Shown here: piece after piece, positions 50,650 to 58,235 of the stretch | Layout of the letters: every line of letters begins with the position of its first letter | Numbering within the stretch: position 1 is the first letter of the stretch | Assembly: GCF_016862075.1 (NCBI RefSeq) | Contig: NZ_BOMG01000096.1 | Location: 62,001 to 126,000, forward strand | Origin: Actinoplanes couchii | Lineage (GTDB): Bacteria; Actinomycetota; Actinomycetes; Mycobacteriales; Micromonosporaceae | Direction: 5' to 3' | DNA: 64,000 nt | The notes under the pieces: generated by a model | Databases searched by the model: none | Told to the model about the DNA's origin: nothing | The model's input: only the letters and a program-made list of their open reading frames with translations | Made by a program: the position numbers and the translations under genes

Positions 50650-51998
50650 GACAGCAGATTCTTTGCGACGCGTTCGGACGAGGTCATCGGGAGGTCGGCG
50701 CGGAACTCCCAGTAGCGGGGCACCTTGAACCGGGCGAGCCGTTCGCCGCACCACTCCCGCAGATCGGTTTCGGGCACGTCGCCGACGATGAACGCCTTGA
50801 CCTCCTCGCCGCGCATCTCGTCGGGGACGCCGACGACCGCGGCCAGGCGCACGCCCGGATGGTCCATCAGCACCCGCTCGACCTCGACAGCGGCGATGTT
50901 CTCCCCGCTGCGGCGGATCATGTCCTTGATCCGGCCGATCAGGTAGACGCGGCCCTGCTCGTCGAGCCGGGCCAGGTCACCGGTGGGGAACCAGCCGTCC
51001 CGCCACGGCGCCGGGTGCCCGAGGTAGCCGTCGAACATGCCGGGGCCCCGCAGCAGCAGCTCACCGGCATCGTCGACGCGGATCTCCCGGTGCGCGGCAG
51101 GGCGGCCCAGGCAACCCGTGCCGACCAGCTCGTCGTGCTCCTGCGCCCCGACCCGGATGTCGGCGCCGGTCTCGGTCATGCCGAACGCCTCGAACCAGGG
51201 GGTACCCCAGCGTGCTTCGAGTTCGGCGTGTCGGGTCGGCGGGATCGCGGAGCACTGCACCACACGCACCGCATGATCACGATCCTGGGGGTGGGGCGGG
51301 TTGGTCAACAGCAGGTTGGGCATCGCGCCGAGGCAGTAGAAGTAGGTCACCCGGTGGCGGCGCACGTCGGCCCAGAACGTCGAGGGGTGGAAACCGTCCA
51401 GGACCACCAGCTCGGCGCCGGCGATCAGGGCGGCCACCACGTTCCACTGCGGGTCGACGTAGCTGAACGGCTGCGCGGTCAGCATCACGTCGGTGTCGGT
51501 CAGGTGCGGGAACTCCTGCACCAGGCTGGAAGCCATGGTCACCCAGTAGCGATGCGACAGCAGACAGCCCTTGGGGGCGCCGGTGGTGCCGGAGGTGTAC
51601 TGCACGTTGACGATCGCGGCCGGATCGACCGGCTGCTGATCGAAACCGGGCTCGGGTTTCAGGGCTTCGAGACTGTCCTCGGTGATCAACAGGGCCGCTT
51701 GCGAGTCGGTGAGCAGGTGCTCGGTGTCGGCGCTGCGGTACTTCATGTTGACCGGCACGAGTGCCGCCCCGAGCCGGGCCAGAGCGAGCCAGAGCAGGGG
51801 GAACTCAGCCCGGTTCGGCAGCATCACGGCCACCCGGTCGCCCGGTTCGACCCCCTTGTCACGCAACGCCTGGGCATAGCCGGCACTCAACTCGGAGATC
51901 TCGGCGAACGTCAGCGTCTGCCCCGGGTCGAATCGCCACGCCGCCCTGGTCGGCCACCGCGAAGCCGCCCGCTCCACCAGGCTGATCAGGTCAGTCAT
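50646..51998 (-). CDS. AMP-dependent acyl-CoA synthetase/ligase
   Basis: A 450-residue adenylate-forming enzyme that activates a carboxylic acid to its CoA ester with ATP. Motifs: A3 VQYTSGTTGAPKGCLLSH, A5 FGMTETGAD, A7 TGDLARLDEQGRVYLIGRIKDMI, and the C-terminal A10 lysine in SSERVAKNLL. It is 50-100 residues shorter than many relatives, mostly between the A2 and A3 regions. The ATG overlaps the enoyl-CoA hydratase stop by 8 nt. Confidence 0.88.
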   Translation of the reverse strand: MTDLISLVERAASRWPTRAAWRFDPGQTLTFAEISELSAGYAQALRDKGVEPGDRVAVMLPNRAEFPLLWLALARLGAALVPVNMKYRSADTEHLLTDSQAALLITEDSLEALKPEPGFDQQPVDPAAIVNVQYTSGTTGAPKGCLLSHRYWVTMASSLVQEFPHLTDTDVMLTAQPFSYVDPQWNVVAALIAGAELVVLDGFHPSTFWADVRRHRVTYFYCLGAMPNLLLTNPPHPQDRDHAVRVVQCSAIPPTRHAELEARWGTPWFEAFGMTETGADIRVGAQEHDELVGTGCLGRPAAHREIRVDDAGELLLRGPGMFDGYLGHPAPWRDGWFPTGDLARLDEQGRVYLIGRIKDMIRRSGENIAAVEVERVLMDHPGVRLAAVVGVPDEMRGEEVKAFIVGDVPETDLREWCGERLARFKVPRYWEFRADLPMTSSERVAKNLLS

Positions 51999-52731
51999 GA
52001 GCGAACTCCTGGCGCGGCGCGGCGTTCTCCCCGGTCAGACTGGTGATCAGCGCGTGATCCACCTCGACGGCGAGGGCCTGCTCCAGCGTCGAGTCGGTGC
52101 CCAGATCGAGCACCCGCTTGGCCAACTGCAGGGCCGCCCGTGGCCGCTCGACCAGTTTCACAGCCAGTTCGCCTGCCAGGGCCTCGTGCTCCCCCGCCGG
52201 GGCCACCCAGCCGATCATGCCGATCTCCTTCGCCTCGGGCGCGTGCACCCGCTCGCCGAAGAGCAGCAGCTCACGGGCCTTGGCCAGGCCGACCAGATGG
52301 GGCAGCAGCCGGGACACCCCGCCGGTGACGCTGAACCCGACGCCCACCTCGGGGAACCCGAACGCGGCCGGCTCGTCGGCCACCACCAGATCGCAGGCCA
52401 GCGCGAACTCGAGGCCCGCGCCCAGGGCGTAACCGTGCACCGCGGCGATCACCACGCCCGGATGGTTGCGGATCCGGCGGGTCACCTCCTGAATGCGCTC
52501 CAGCCGGGCCCGGGTCTGTGGCAGCGTCTCGACCGGCACCGGCTCCTTCAGGTCGGCGCCGGAGCAGAACGCCCGCCCCCGGCCGGCCAGCACCACGACC
52601 GGAGCGTCGTCGGCGCGAGCGCGGTCCAGAGCGGCCAACAGGTCCTCCACCAGGGCGGGGACGACAGCGTTGAGCCGGCCCGGCCGATTCAGATGAATGC
52701 GGGCGACACCGTTGAGGAACTCGTAATCCAC
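51991..52731 (-). CDS. Enoyl-CoA hydratase/isomerase family protein
   Basis: A 246-residue crotonase-fold enzyme. Oxyanion segments AGRGRAFCSGADLKE and HGYALGAGLEFALACDLVVA; the catalytic region reads FGFPEVGVGFSVTGGVSRLLPHLVG, and the usual second Glu is replaced by Val-Thr (SVTGG), so it may act as an isomerase, lyase or dehalogenase rather than a classic hydratase. First gene of the leftward operon. GTG 52731 has GGTGGA 9 nt upstream; GTG 52737 is possible. Confidence 0.83.
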   Translation of the reverse strand: MDYEFLNGVARIHLNRPGRLNAVVPALVEDLLAALDRARADDAPVVVLAGRGRAFCSGADLKEPVPVETLPQTRARLERIQEVTRRIRNHPGVVIAAVHGYALGAGLEFALACDLVVADEPAAFGFPEVGVGFSVTGGVSRLLPHLVGLAKARELLLFGERVHAPEAKEIGMIGWVAPAGEHEALAGELAVKLVERPRAALQLAKRVLDLGTDSTLEQALAVEVDHALITSLTGENAAPRQEFAHD

Positions 52732-52754
52732 GACCACCGGTCCACCATAACCGC

Positions 52755-52778
52755 ACCCGATCGATCGGTCGATCGGGT
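52755..52778. promoter_or_regulatory. TetR operator between divergent genes
   Basis: A 24-bp near-perfect palindrome with 11 of 12 pairs matching, rich in CGATCG, centred between the enoyl-CoA hydratase operon and the TetR gene. Sequence style (CGATCGATCGGTCGATCG) is typical of TetR regulators of acyl-CoA pathways. Confidence 0.8.
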
Positions 52779-52782
52779 ACCG

Positions 52783-52788
52783 TAGTAT
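52783..52788 (+). promoter_or_regulatory. Candidate -10 box, probable leaderless TetR transcript
   Basis: TAGTAT ends 7 nt before the GTG start of the TetR gene, the distance expected when transcription begins at or beside the start codon. No ribosome site is present. The operator lies directly upstream. Confidence 0.5.
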
Positions 52789-52795
52789 CGATTCC

Positions 52796-53437
52796 GTGAC
52801 TGAACCGGCCGGCCGCCGGGTGCGCACCGCGGCCCTCGAACTCTTCGCCGAGCGCGGCTTCCACGGCACCGGCATCCGCGACCTCGCCCAGCGCGCCGGG
52901 CTGTCCACCGCGACGCTCTACCACTACATGGGCACCAAGGAAGACCTGCTGGCCGAGATCATGCGGGACAGCATGCGGCTGTTGCTGCTCGCGGCCGGAC
53001 AGACCGGCACTTTCGGTACGCCCACCGAACGCATCGCCCGCCTCACCCAGATCCACGTGCTCGCGCACGCCGCCCGGCCCCTGCACACCCGGGTCGCCGA
53101 CGACGAGATCCGCGCCCTGTCCGCCCCGGTCCGCGCCGAGATCACCGCGCTGCGCGACGAGTACGAGGACTTCTGGCAGTCCGCCATCGACGACGGCGTG
53201 ACCAGCGGCGAGTTCCGGGTCGCCGCGCCCACGGTGGCCCGGCTGGCCCTGCTGGAGATGTGCAGCGGGGTGGCCCGGTGGTACCGCCCCGACGGCCCGC
53301 TCACCGCCTCCGAACTAGCCGCCCGCTACGTCGAGATGGCCCTCGGCCTGCTCACCGTCGACGGCGCGGCGCCGGCACTGGACCCGGGCGCCGCCGACGA
53401 CATGAACGAGTTGGTGTCCGAGCTCTGGCCGCTTTAA
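52796..53437 (+). CDS. TetR/AcrR family regulator of the acyl-CoA operon
   Basis: A 213-residue repressor. HTH: VRTAALELFAERGFHGTGIRDLAQRAGLSTATLYHYMGTKEDLL (about 9-52). The C-terminal domain resembles FadR/KstR-like TetR regulators that respond to acyl-CoA esters. Divergent from the enoyl-CoA hydratase operon, with a palindromic operator between, so it should repress both sides and be released by a pathway CoA-ester. Confidence 0.88.
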   Translation: MTEPAGRRVRTAALELFAERGFHGTGIRDLAQRAGLSTATLYHYMGTKEDLLAEIMRDSMRLLLLAAGQTGTFGTPTERIARLTQIHVLAHAARPLHTRVADDEIRALSAPVRAEITALRDEYEDFWQSAIDDGVTSGEFRVAAPTVARLALLEMCSGVARWYRPDGPLTASELAARYVEMALGLLTVDGAAPALDPGAADDMNELVSELWPL

Positions 53438-53446
53438 GTTCGAACG

Positions 53447-54070
53447 GTGAGTGACCCTTGGGAAGCCCGGTGGGCGGCCAGCTGGACCCCGGCCGAGGTC
53501 GCCGCCCACCTCGCCGGCACGACAGTGCCCTGGTGCGTGGCCCCGGGCTGGGCGCTGGACCTGTTCCGCGGCGAGCAGACCCGCCCGCACGGCGACCTCG
53601 AAATCGCGATCCCGGCCGCGCGCTTCCCGGAGATCCGCGCGCGTTTCCCCGGCTACGTCTTCGACGCGGCGGGCGACGGCCAGGTCCGGGAGAACGCCAC
53701 CGCGGACCAGATCGCCGCCACCCACCAGACCTGGCTACGCGACCCGGCCACCGGCGACTACAGGGTCGACGTCTTCCGGGAGCCACACGACGGCGACACC
53801 TGGATCTGCCGGCGCGACGAGACCATTCGCCTGCCGTACGACGAGATCATCCTCCGGAACGGCGACGGGATCCCGTACCTGAAACCGGAATTGGTCCTGC
53901 TCTTCAAAGCCAAACACCGGCGCGAGAAGGACCAGGCGGACTTCGACGGCACCCTGCCGCACCTGAGCCCGGCGCAGCGGGAGACACTGGCCGGGCTGCT
54001 GACCCGGGTGCATCCGGGGCACCCCTGGCTGACGTCACTGCATGGCGGTGGCCGGCGGGTGATCGAATGA
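53447..54070 (+). CDS. Nucleotidyltransferase-like (aminoglycoside adenylyltransferase type) protein
   Basis: A 207-residue protein. WCVAPGWALDLFRGEQTRPHGDLEIAI resembles the GGWALD...H.D(I/L)(D/E) signature of aminoglycoside 2''-nucleotidyltransferase-like proteins, with ELVLLFKAKHRREKDQADF later. Real substrate not known. GTG at 53447 is 9 nt after the TetR stop, so they may be co-transcribed. Its 3' end overlaps the opposite gene by 36 bp. Confidence 0.72.
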   Translation: MSDPWEARWAASWTPAEVAAHLAGTTVPWCVAPGWALDLFRGEQTRPHGDLEIAIPAARFPEIRARFPGYVFDAAGDGQVRENATADQIAATHQTWLRDPATGDYRVDVFREPHDGDTWICRRDETIRLPYDEIILRNGDGIPYLKPELVLLFKAKHRREKDQADFDGTLPHLSPAQRETLAGLLTRVHPGHPWLTSLHGGGRRVIE

Positions 54071-55012
54071 GGCCGGGCAGTAGAAGGTGTAGAGCGAGTA
54101 ACCGCGCCCGATCTGCACCTTGACGGTGTCCGGGGACGCGTCCGGGGCGTCCTCGATCGGACGCCAACTGCCGTACGAGTCGACCGAGCCCGCGGTGAAG
54201 ATCAGTTTCTGCGTGGTGCCACAGACCGCACAGTTCATCGGGTACGGGTCGGTCAGCGACCAGTTCGCGAAGCCGCCGACCTTCCAGCCCGGGGCCAGTG
54301 ACAGGTCTTCCTGATAGTTCGGGCGGTCGTCGTCCTCGTCGTCGTCCCACTCGTCGAGGCGCTCGCACAGGTCGTCGGGGAGCAGGTCGGCGTACTGGTA
54401 CTCGCGAACCTGTTCCGGATGCACCACACACGGCACCGGCAGGTACAGCTTGCTGATCACCGACGGCTCGGGCGGCGCCTCCAGCACCGGGCCGATCGCC
54501 GCACTGTCCCGCCAGAAAAGGAACACACGCGGGTTGTAGTCCCGGTCCGCGTGGTCCACCGGACACCAGAGCACCTGCAACAGATCGGTGCCGTCCGGCC
54601 CGACGAAGTCCGGAACGTCCCGCCGGTACAACTGCGCGACCGGGATCAGCGGAATCGGGTCCTCGATCAGATCGTCGAGATCCACCACTGCGGCGGCCTC
54701 GAGCCCGGCCCGTTCCTCGTCGGTCAGGTATTCGCCACCCGCCCGCCGCCGGATCGCCGCGGCCGCATGGATCTCCCGATAACGGCGCACGGCGGCCGGG
54801 GTGGTCAGGTTGTACGGCTCGTGCGCCCCGGCATCGTCACACACCGGCCACGCCTCATCGGCCGGCCACAACAGAGGCCCACCGACCGAACTGTCCCCCA
54901 CAGCCGGAGCTCCGGGCCGCGGATGCAGCCGGGTGGAGGTAGCGGAAAACTCCCGCAACTCGGGAAAAACCGCGGTGATGTCCAGAGGGCGCGGGGGCGT
55001 GGTGCGAGACAT
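54035..55012 (-). CDS. DUF1963-like protein with a CxxC motif
   Basis: A 325-residue acidic protein. SSVGGPLLWPADEAWP resembles the DUF1963 block, and a CAVCGT motif near 265 may bind zinc. Other visible parts: DLLQVLWCPVDHADRDYNPRV and an Asp-rich stretch (DEWDDDEDDDRP). Function unknown. ATG at 55012; in-frame codons further upstream are non-coding. A relative of the same general type lies at 5252-5998. Confidence 0.65.
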   Translation of the reverse strand: MSRTTPPRPLDITAVFPELREFSATSTRLHPRPGAPAVGDSSVGGPLLWPADEAWPVCDDAGAHEPYNLTTPAAVRRYREIHAAAAIRRRAGGEYLTDEERAGLEAAAVVDLDDLIEDPIPLIPVAQLYRRDVPDFVGPDGTDLLQVLWCPVDHADRDYNPRVFLFWRDSAAIGPVLEAPPEPSVISKLYLPVPCVVHPEQVREYQYADLLPDDLCERLDEWDDDEDDDRPNYQEDLSLAPGWKVGGFANWSLTDPYPMNCAVCGTTQKLIFTAGSVDSYGSWRPIEDAPDASPDTVKVQIGRGYSLYTFYCPASFDHPPATAMQ

Positions 55013-55126
55013 AGCGGTGGATCTTAGAGGACCGGTACGCGTATCCGCCCTGTTGTCGGCCCACGGCGCCGGGACACGCCGATGAGGATCGTCGCGACGC
55101 TTGCCAGGATCGGGCACCATGCACGC

Positions 55127-56584
55127 ATGTCGATTGAACCGGCGGGTCAGCCGGGTACTCCTGCCGGGCAGAAGCCGTCCCGCTGGCTGTGGCTGATCTC
55201 CGATCCGGGTATCGCGCTGGCCGTCGTGTCGGTTGCGGTGCTCGGTATTGCGGGCGTTGTCTGGATGTGGGCGATCACCGGCGCAACATCCGGGGTGGAA
55301 CGCGCGAAACTGCAGCTCGACGCGCTCAAGTTCGGTTTCGGAGTGTTCGCCGCCGCAGGCGCCTCCGCCGCTCTTCTGTTGGCGATCCGCCGGCAACGGC
55401 ACACGGAGACCGCTCACCGGCTCGCCGAGGACAACTACCAGCTCGCTCGCGCCAACCATCAACTCGCGCAGGACAGCAGTGTTCTGGCTCGCCGGACACA
55501 GAGCCACAACGAAGCCGATGCGGGCGCCCGCCGGGTCACCGAACTGTATGCGGAAGCGGTCGAGCAACTCGGCTCGGACAAGACCGTCATCCGGCTGGGT
55601 GGAATGTATGCCCTGGAACGTCTCGCGCAGGACAACCCGGCCCAGCGGGCGACGATCGTCAACGTCCTCTGTGCGTACCTGCGGATGTCGTTCGAACCCC
55701 CGGAGACCACGCTCACGCCCGATACCGTCGGCTACGAGAAGAAGCTCGCCCGCAGCGAGCAGGCGGCACAGGAGTTGCAGGTGCGCCGCGCCGCCCAACA
55801 GATCCTCACCGACCACACCCGAATCCCACCAACACAGGCGGAAGACTCCGTCGGCACGGTCACCGCAGTCGCCGATGGAGCCGAGTCACCCGCGATCTTC
55901 TGGGCCGACGTCGATCTCGACGTGGCCGGCGCGGTCCTCGTGGGGTGGAACGCCGAGCGTTGCCAGTTCCGGTCAGCGGACTTCAGCCGATGCGTATTCC
56001 ATGACGCAGCGTCGTTCCAGGAGGCGTCCCTCCACGGTGCCGCCAGTTTCGACCGTGCACAATTTCGGGACATCGCCCAGTTCACCCAGACAGTGTTCGA
56101 TGCCGCCGCAACATTCGTCGGCACCGACTTCGGTAGATCCGCGAGATTCCATGGAACCCGGTTCAAAAAGATTGCCGACTTCCGTCGTGCATACTTTCAC
56201 GACAGCGCCCATTTCCGTAACGCAAAATTCGGCGCTGATGCCCTCTTCGGGCGACCACTCCGGATGATCAGGGCACATAATGGCCTCGGCGGGGGAACAC
56301 AACCACAATGGGGTGCGACATTCCGCTACCGGTCCACATTCGCTGACACCACCTTCATCGGGGTCGCGGCATTCGGCGGAACCGAGTTCCACGGAGAAAC
56401 CACCATCGGCGAGGCCGTTTTCACCGATCCCGGAAAGCTTTTTCTACTCAACGCGCTCGCGCCCGGCAAGCGCTTCGGCGATGTCTGGCCTACGGGCTGG
56501 TATCTGCCGGATGGTGAGTCCCTGGTCAGGCAGAAACCGGCGGCTGAGGCCACCCAGCCGAGATCTGCTCCCGAGGGTGCTTGA
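55127..56584 (+). CDS. Membrane-anchored pentapeptide-repeat protein
   Basis: A 485-residue protein. Two membrane helices (about 20-45 and 65-85), a charged coiled-coil stretch (HTETAHRLAEDNYQLARANHQLAQ), the block VTELYAEAVEQLGSDKTVIRLGGMYALERLA common beside actinobacterial pentapeptide repeats, then about 35 imperfect five-residue repeats of the A(D/S)F type (FRSADFSRCVFHDAASF...) forming a right-handed beta-helix. Role unknown. ATG 55127 is preferred; a GTG-like upstream extension lacks a ribosome site. Codons in the repeat part are less GC-rich than average. Confidence 0.72.
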   Translation: MSIEPAGQPGTPAGQKPSRWLWLISDPGIALAVVSVAVLGIAGVVWMWAITGATSGVERAKLQLDALKFGFGVFAAAGASAALLLAIRRQRHTETAHRLAEDNYQLARANHQLAQDSSVLARRTQSHNEADAGARRVTELYAEAVEQLGSDKTVIRLGGMYALERLAQDNPAQRATIVNVLCAYLRMSFEPPETTLTPDTVGYEKKLARSEQAAQELQVRRAAQQILTDHTRIPPTQAEDSVGTVTAVADGAESPAIFWADVDLDVAGAVLVGWNAERCQFRSADFSRCVFHDAASFQEASLHGAASFDRAQFRDIAQFTQTVFDAAATFVGTDFGRSARFHGTRFKKIADFRRAYFHDSAHFRNAKFGADALFGRPLRMIRAHNGLGGGTQPQWGATFRYRSTFADTTFIGVAAFGGTEFHGETTIGEAVFTDPGKLFLLNALAPGKRFGDVWPTGWYLPDGESLVRQKPAAEATQPRSAPEGA

Positions 56585-56641
56585 CGACGGCGGGCGGGTT
56601 CGGGGCAGACCCGCGGCGGACCGCGCTGATACGGTTCGCCG

Positions 56642-57625
56642 ATGTCGCGCCGCAGCACTATCTACGACGTCGCGCGGGTCGCCGGCGTTTCGGTGGGGAC
56701 GGTGTCGCGTGTCCTCAATGGGCATCCGGTCGGTGCGGCCAGTCGCGCGGCCGTGCAGCGGGCCCTGGTGAGCACCGGTTATGTGGCCAACCAGCATGCC
56801 CGCCGGCTCGCGGGTGCGCGCCCGGCGACCGTGGCGTTCCTGCACTGTGTGCCCGGGGACCGGCTGCTCGCCGACGCGAACGTCAACACGCTGCAACTCG
56901 ACTGCCGGCGCGCTCTCGGCGACGAGGACATCATGATGGTCACCCCGGTGGCCGGTGGCGGGCCGTCCGACACCGCCGTCCGGGCGCTCGCCGCCCGCCT
57001 CGACGACCCGGTGCTGGTGTTCTCCGCGCCGCGCGACTCCACCGCGGTCGCCGACCTGGCCGGCCGTGGGGTGCCGGTGGTGTCCTGCGGGGTTCCGCTC
57101 GGCCACGAACGCCGTGTCTCCTACGTGACCACCGACGACCGCGACGGCGCCCAGCAGATCGTCAGCTATCTGCGCTCCCGCGGCCGCCGCCGGATCGCCA
57201 CCATCACCGGCCCGATGGACCTGCCCGGCGGCGTCCAGCGGCTGGCCGGTTACCGGGACGCCGTCGGCACCTTCGACCCCGCGCTGGTCGTGCCCGGCGA
57301 CTACACCTTCGAGGGCGGCCTGGCCGCGACCAGGCAGCTGCTGCGGCAGGCGCCCGACCTCGACGCGATCTTCGCCGCCTCCGACACGATGGCCGCCGGG
57401 GCGCTGGCCGCTTGCGAGCAGGCGGGCCGCCAGGTCCCCGGCGACGTCGCGGTCGCCGGCTTCGACGACGCGAAGATCGCCACCCAGACCCGGCTGACGA
57501 CGGTACGAATCCCGTGGCACCGTTACGCCGCCCAGCTGACCATCCAGCTGCTGCGCCGGATGGCAGGCGACGAACCGTCCGGCGTCGTCATGCCGGTCGA
57601 CCTGGTGATCCGGGCCTCAGCCTGA
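56642..57625 (+). CDS. LacI-family transcriptional regulator
   Basis: A 327-residue repressor. HTH TIYDVARVAGVSVGTVSRVLNG (about 6-27), hinge NQHARRLAGARPATV, and the sugar-binding core (GPMDLPGGVQRLAGYRDAV; AVAGFDDAKIATQTRLTTV). No adjacent sugar genes, so the target is unknown. ATG at 56642. Its end overlaps the opposing small gene by 9 bp. Confidence 0.85.
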   Translation: MSRRSTIYDVARVAGVSVGTVSRVLNGHPVGAASRAAVQRALVSTGYVANQHARRLAGARPATVAFLHCVPGDRLLADANVNTLQLDCRRALGDEDIMMVTPVAGGGPSDTAVRALAARLDDPVLVFSAPRDSTAVADLAGRGVPVVSCGVPLGHERRVSYVTTDDRDGAQQIVSYLRSRGRRRIATITGPMDLPGGVQRLAGYRDAVGTFDPALVVPGDYTFEGGLAATRQLLRQAPDLDAIFAASDTMAAGALAACEQAGRQVPGDVAVAGFDDAKIATQTRLTTVRIPWHRYAAQLTIQLLRRMAGDEPSGVVMPVDLVIRASA

Positions 57626-58072
57626 CCGGTTCTCCGCGTGCCGGAACAGGTGGGCCTGCACGTCGGTCAGCCAGTACTCGCAGCGCCCGTCGTCGGCCCG
57701 GTCGGTGGACCAGAAAAGGTTGCGTTCGACCTCGAAGTTGAGCATTCCCGGGTGGGCGAAGGTCCCCGCCACCACCTTCGAGTTCCGCATCCCGGTGATC
57801 GTCGCCAACTGCGCCCCGGTGAACCGCCGGCCCGGCTGCTCCGCCAGCACCGTCAGAATCGCGCGGGCGTTCGGGCTGAGGAACTGGAAGATGAAGTCCT
57901 CGAACATCTTCTGATCGGTTTCGGCCCAGTCCGGATAGGTGAAGTCCTCGTAGTCCTCGGCGACCTGTTCCCGGCACTGCCGCACGGCGTCCTCGGCGGA
58001 GTCCGCCAGTACCTGACGGCAGAATCGCGCGTACCGGTCCTCCGGTCCGCAGTACTCGCCGGCCTCCAGCAT
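57617..58072 (-). CDS. Hypothetical protein, N-terminus lost by apparent frameshift
   Basis: A 151-residue reading (MLEAGEYCGPEDRYARFC...) with a likely winged-helix part (SPNARAILTVLAEQPGRRF...ATITGMRNSKVVAG). Just upstream another frame reads TTYTVIGLVDEDADEPELLVAATIE, which fits as the missing N-terminus. Adding one base in the run near 58073-58089 would join them as ...TIEGEVAMLEAGEY. The full protein would be about 195 residues. Function unknown. Confidence 0.55.
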   Translation of the reverse strand: MLEAGEYCGPEDRYARFCRQVLADSAEDAVRQCREQVAEDYEDFTYPDWAETDQKMFEDFIFQFLSPNARAILTVLAEQPGRRFTGAQLATITGMRNSKVVAGTFAHPGMLNFEVERNLFWSTDRADDGRCEYWLTDVQAHLFRHAENRSG

Positions 58073-58203
58073 CGCGACCTCGCCTCGATGGTCGCGGCGA
58101 CCAGCAACTCGGGCTCGTCGGCGTCCTCGTCGACGAGCCCGATCACCGTGTAGGTCGTGAGGCCGAGCAGAACCGGCAGCGGCGGGTCAACCAGAACAGT
58201 CAT
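58073..58203 (-). pseudogene. N-terminal part of the frameshifted gene
   Basis: ATG at 58203 opens MTVLVDPPLPVLLGLTTYTV and then TYTVIGLVDEDADEP, a plausible protein start that loses its frame near 58090 where the downstream 57617-58072 reading begins. See that entry. Confidence 0.4.
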
Positions 58204-58235
58204 GCCCGCGTTCATCGGCTCGCGGGTGCCGCACT

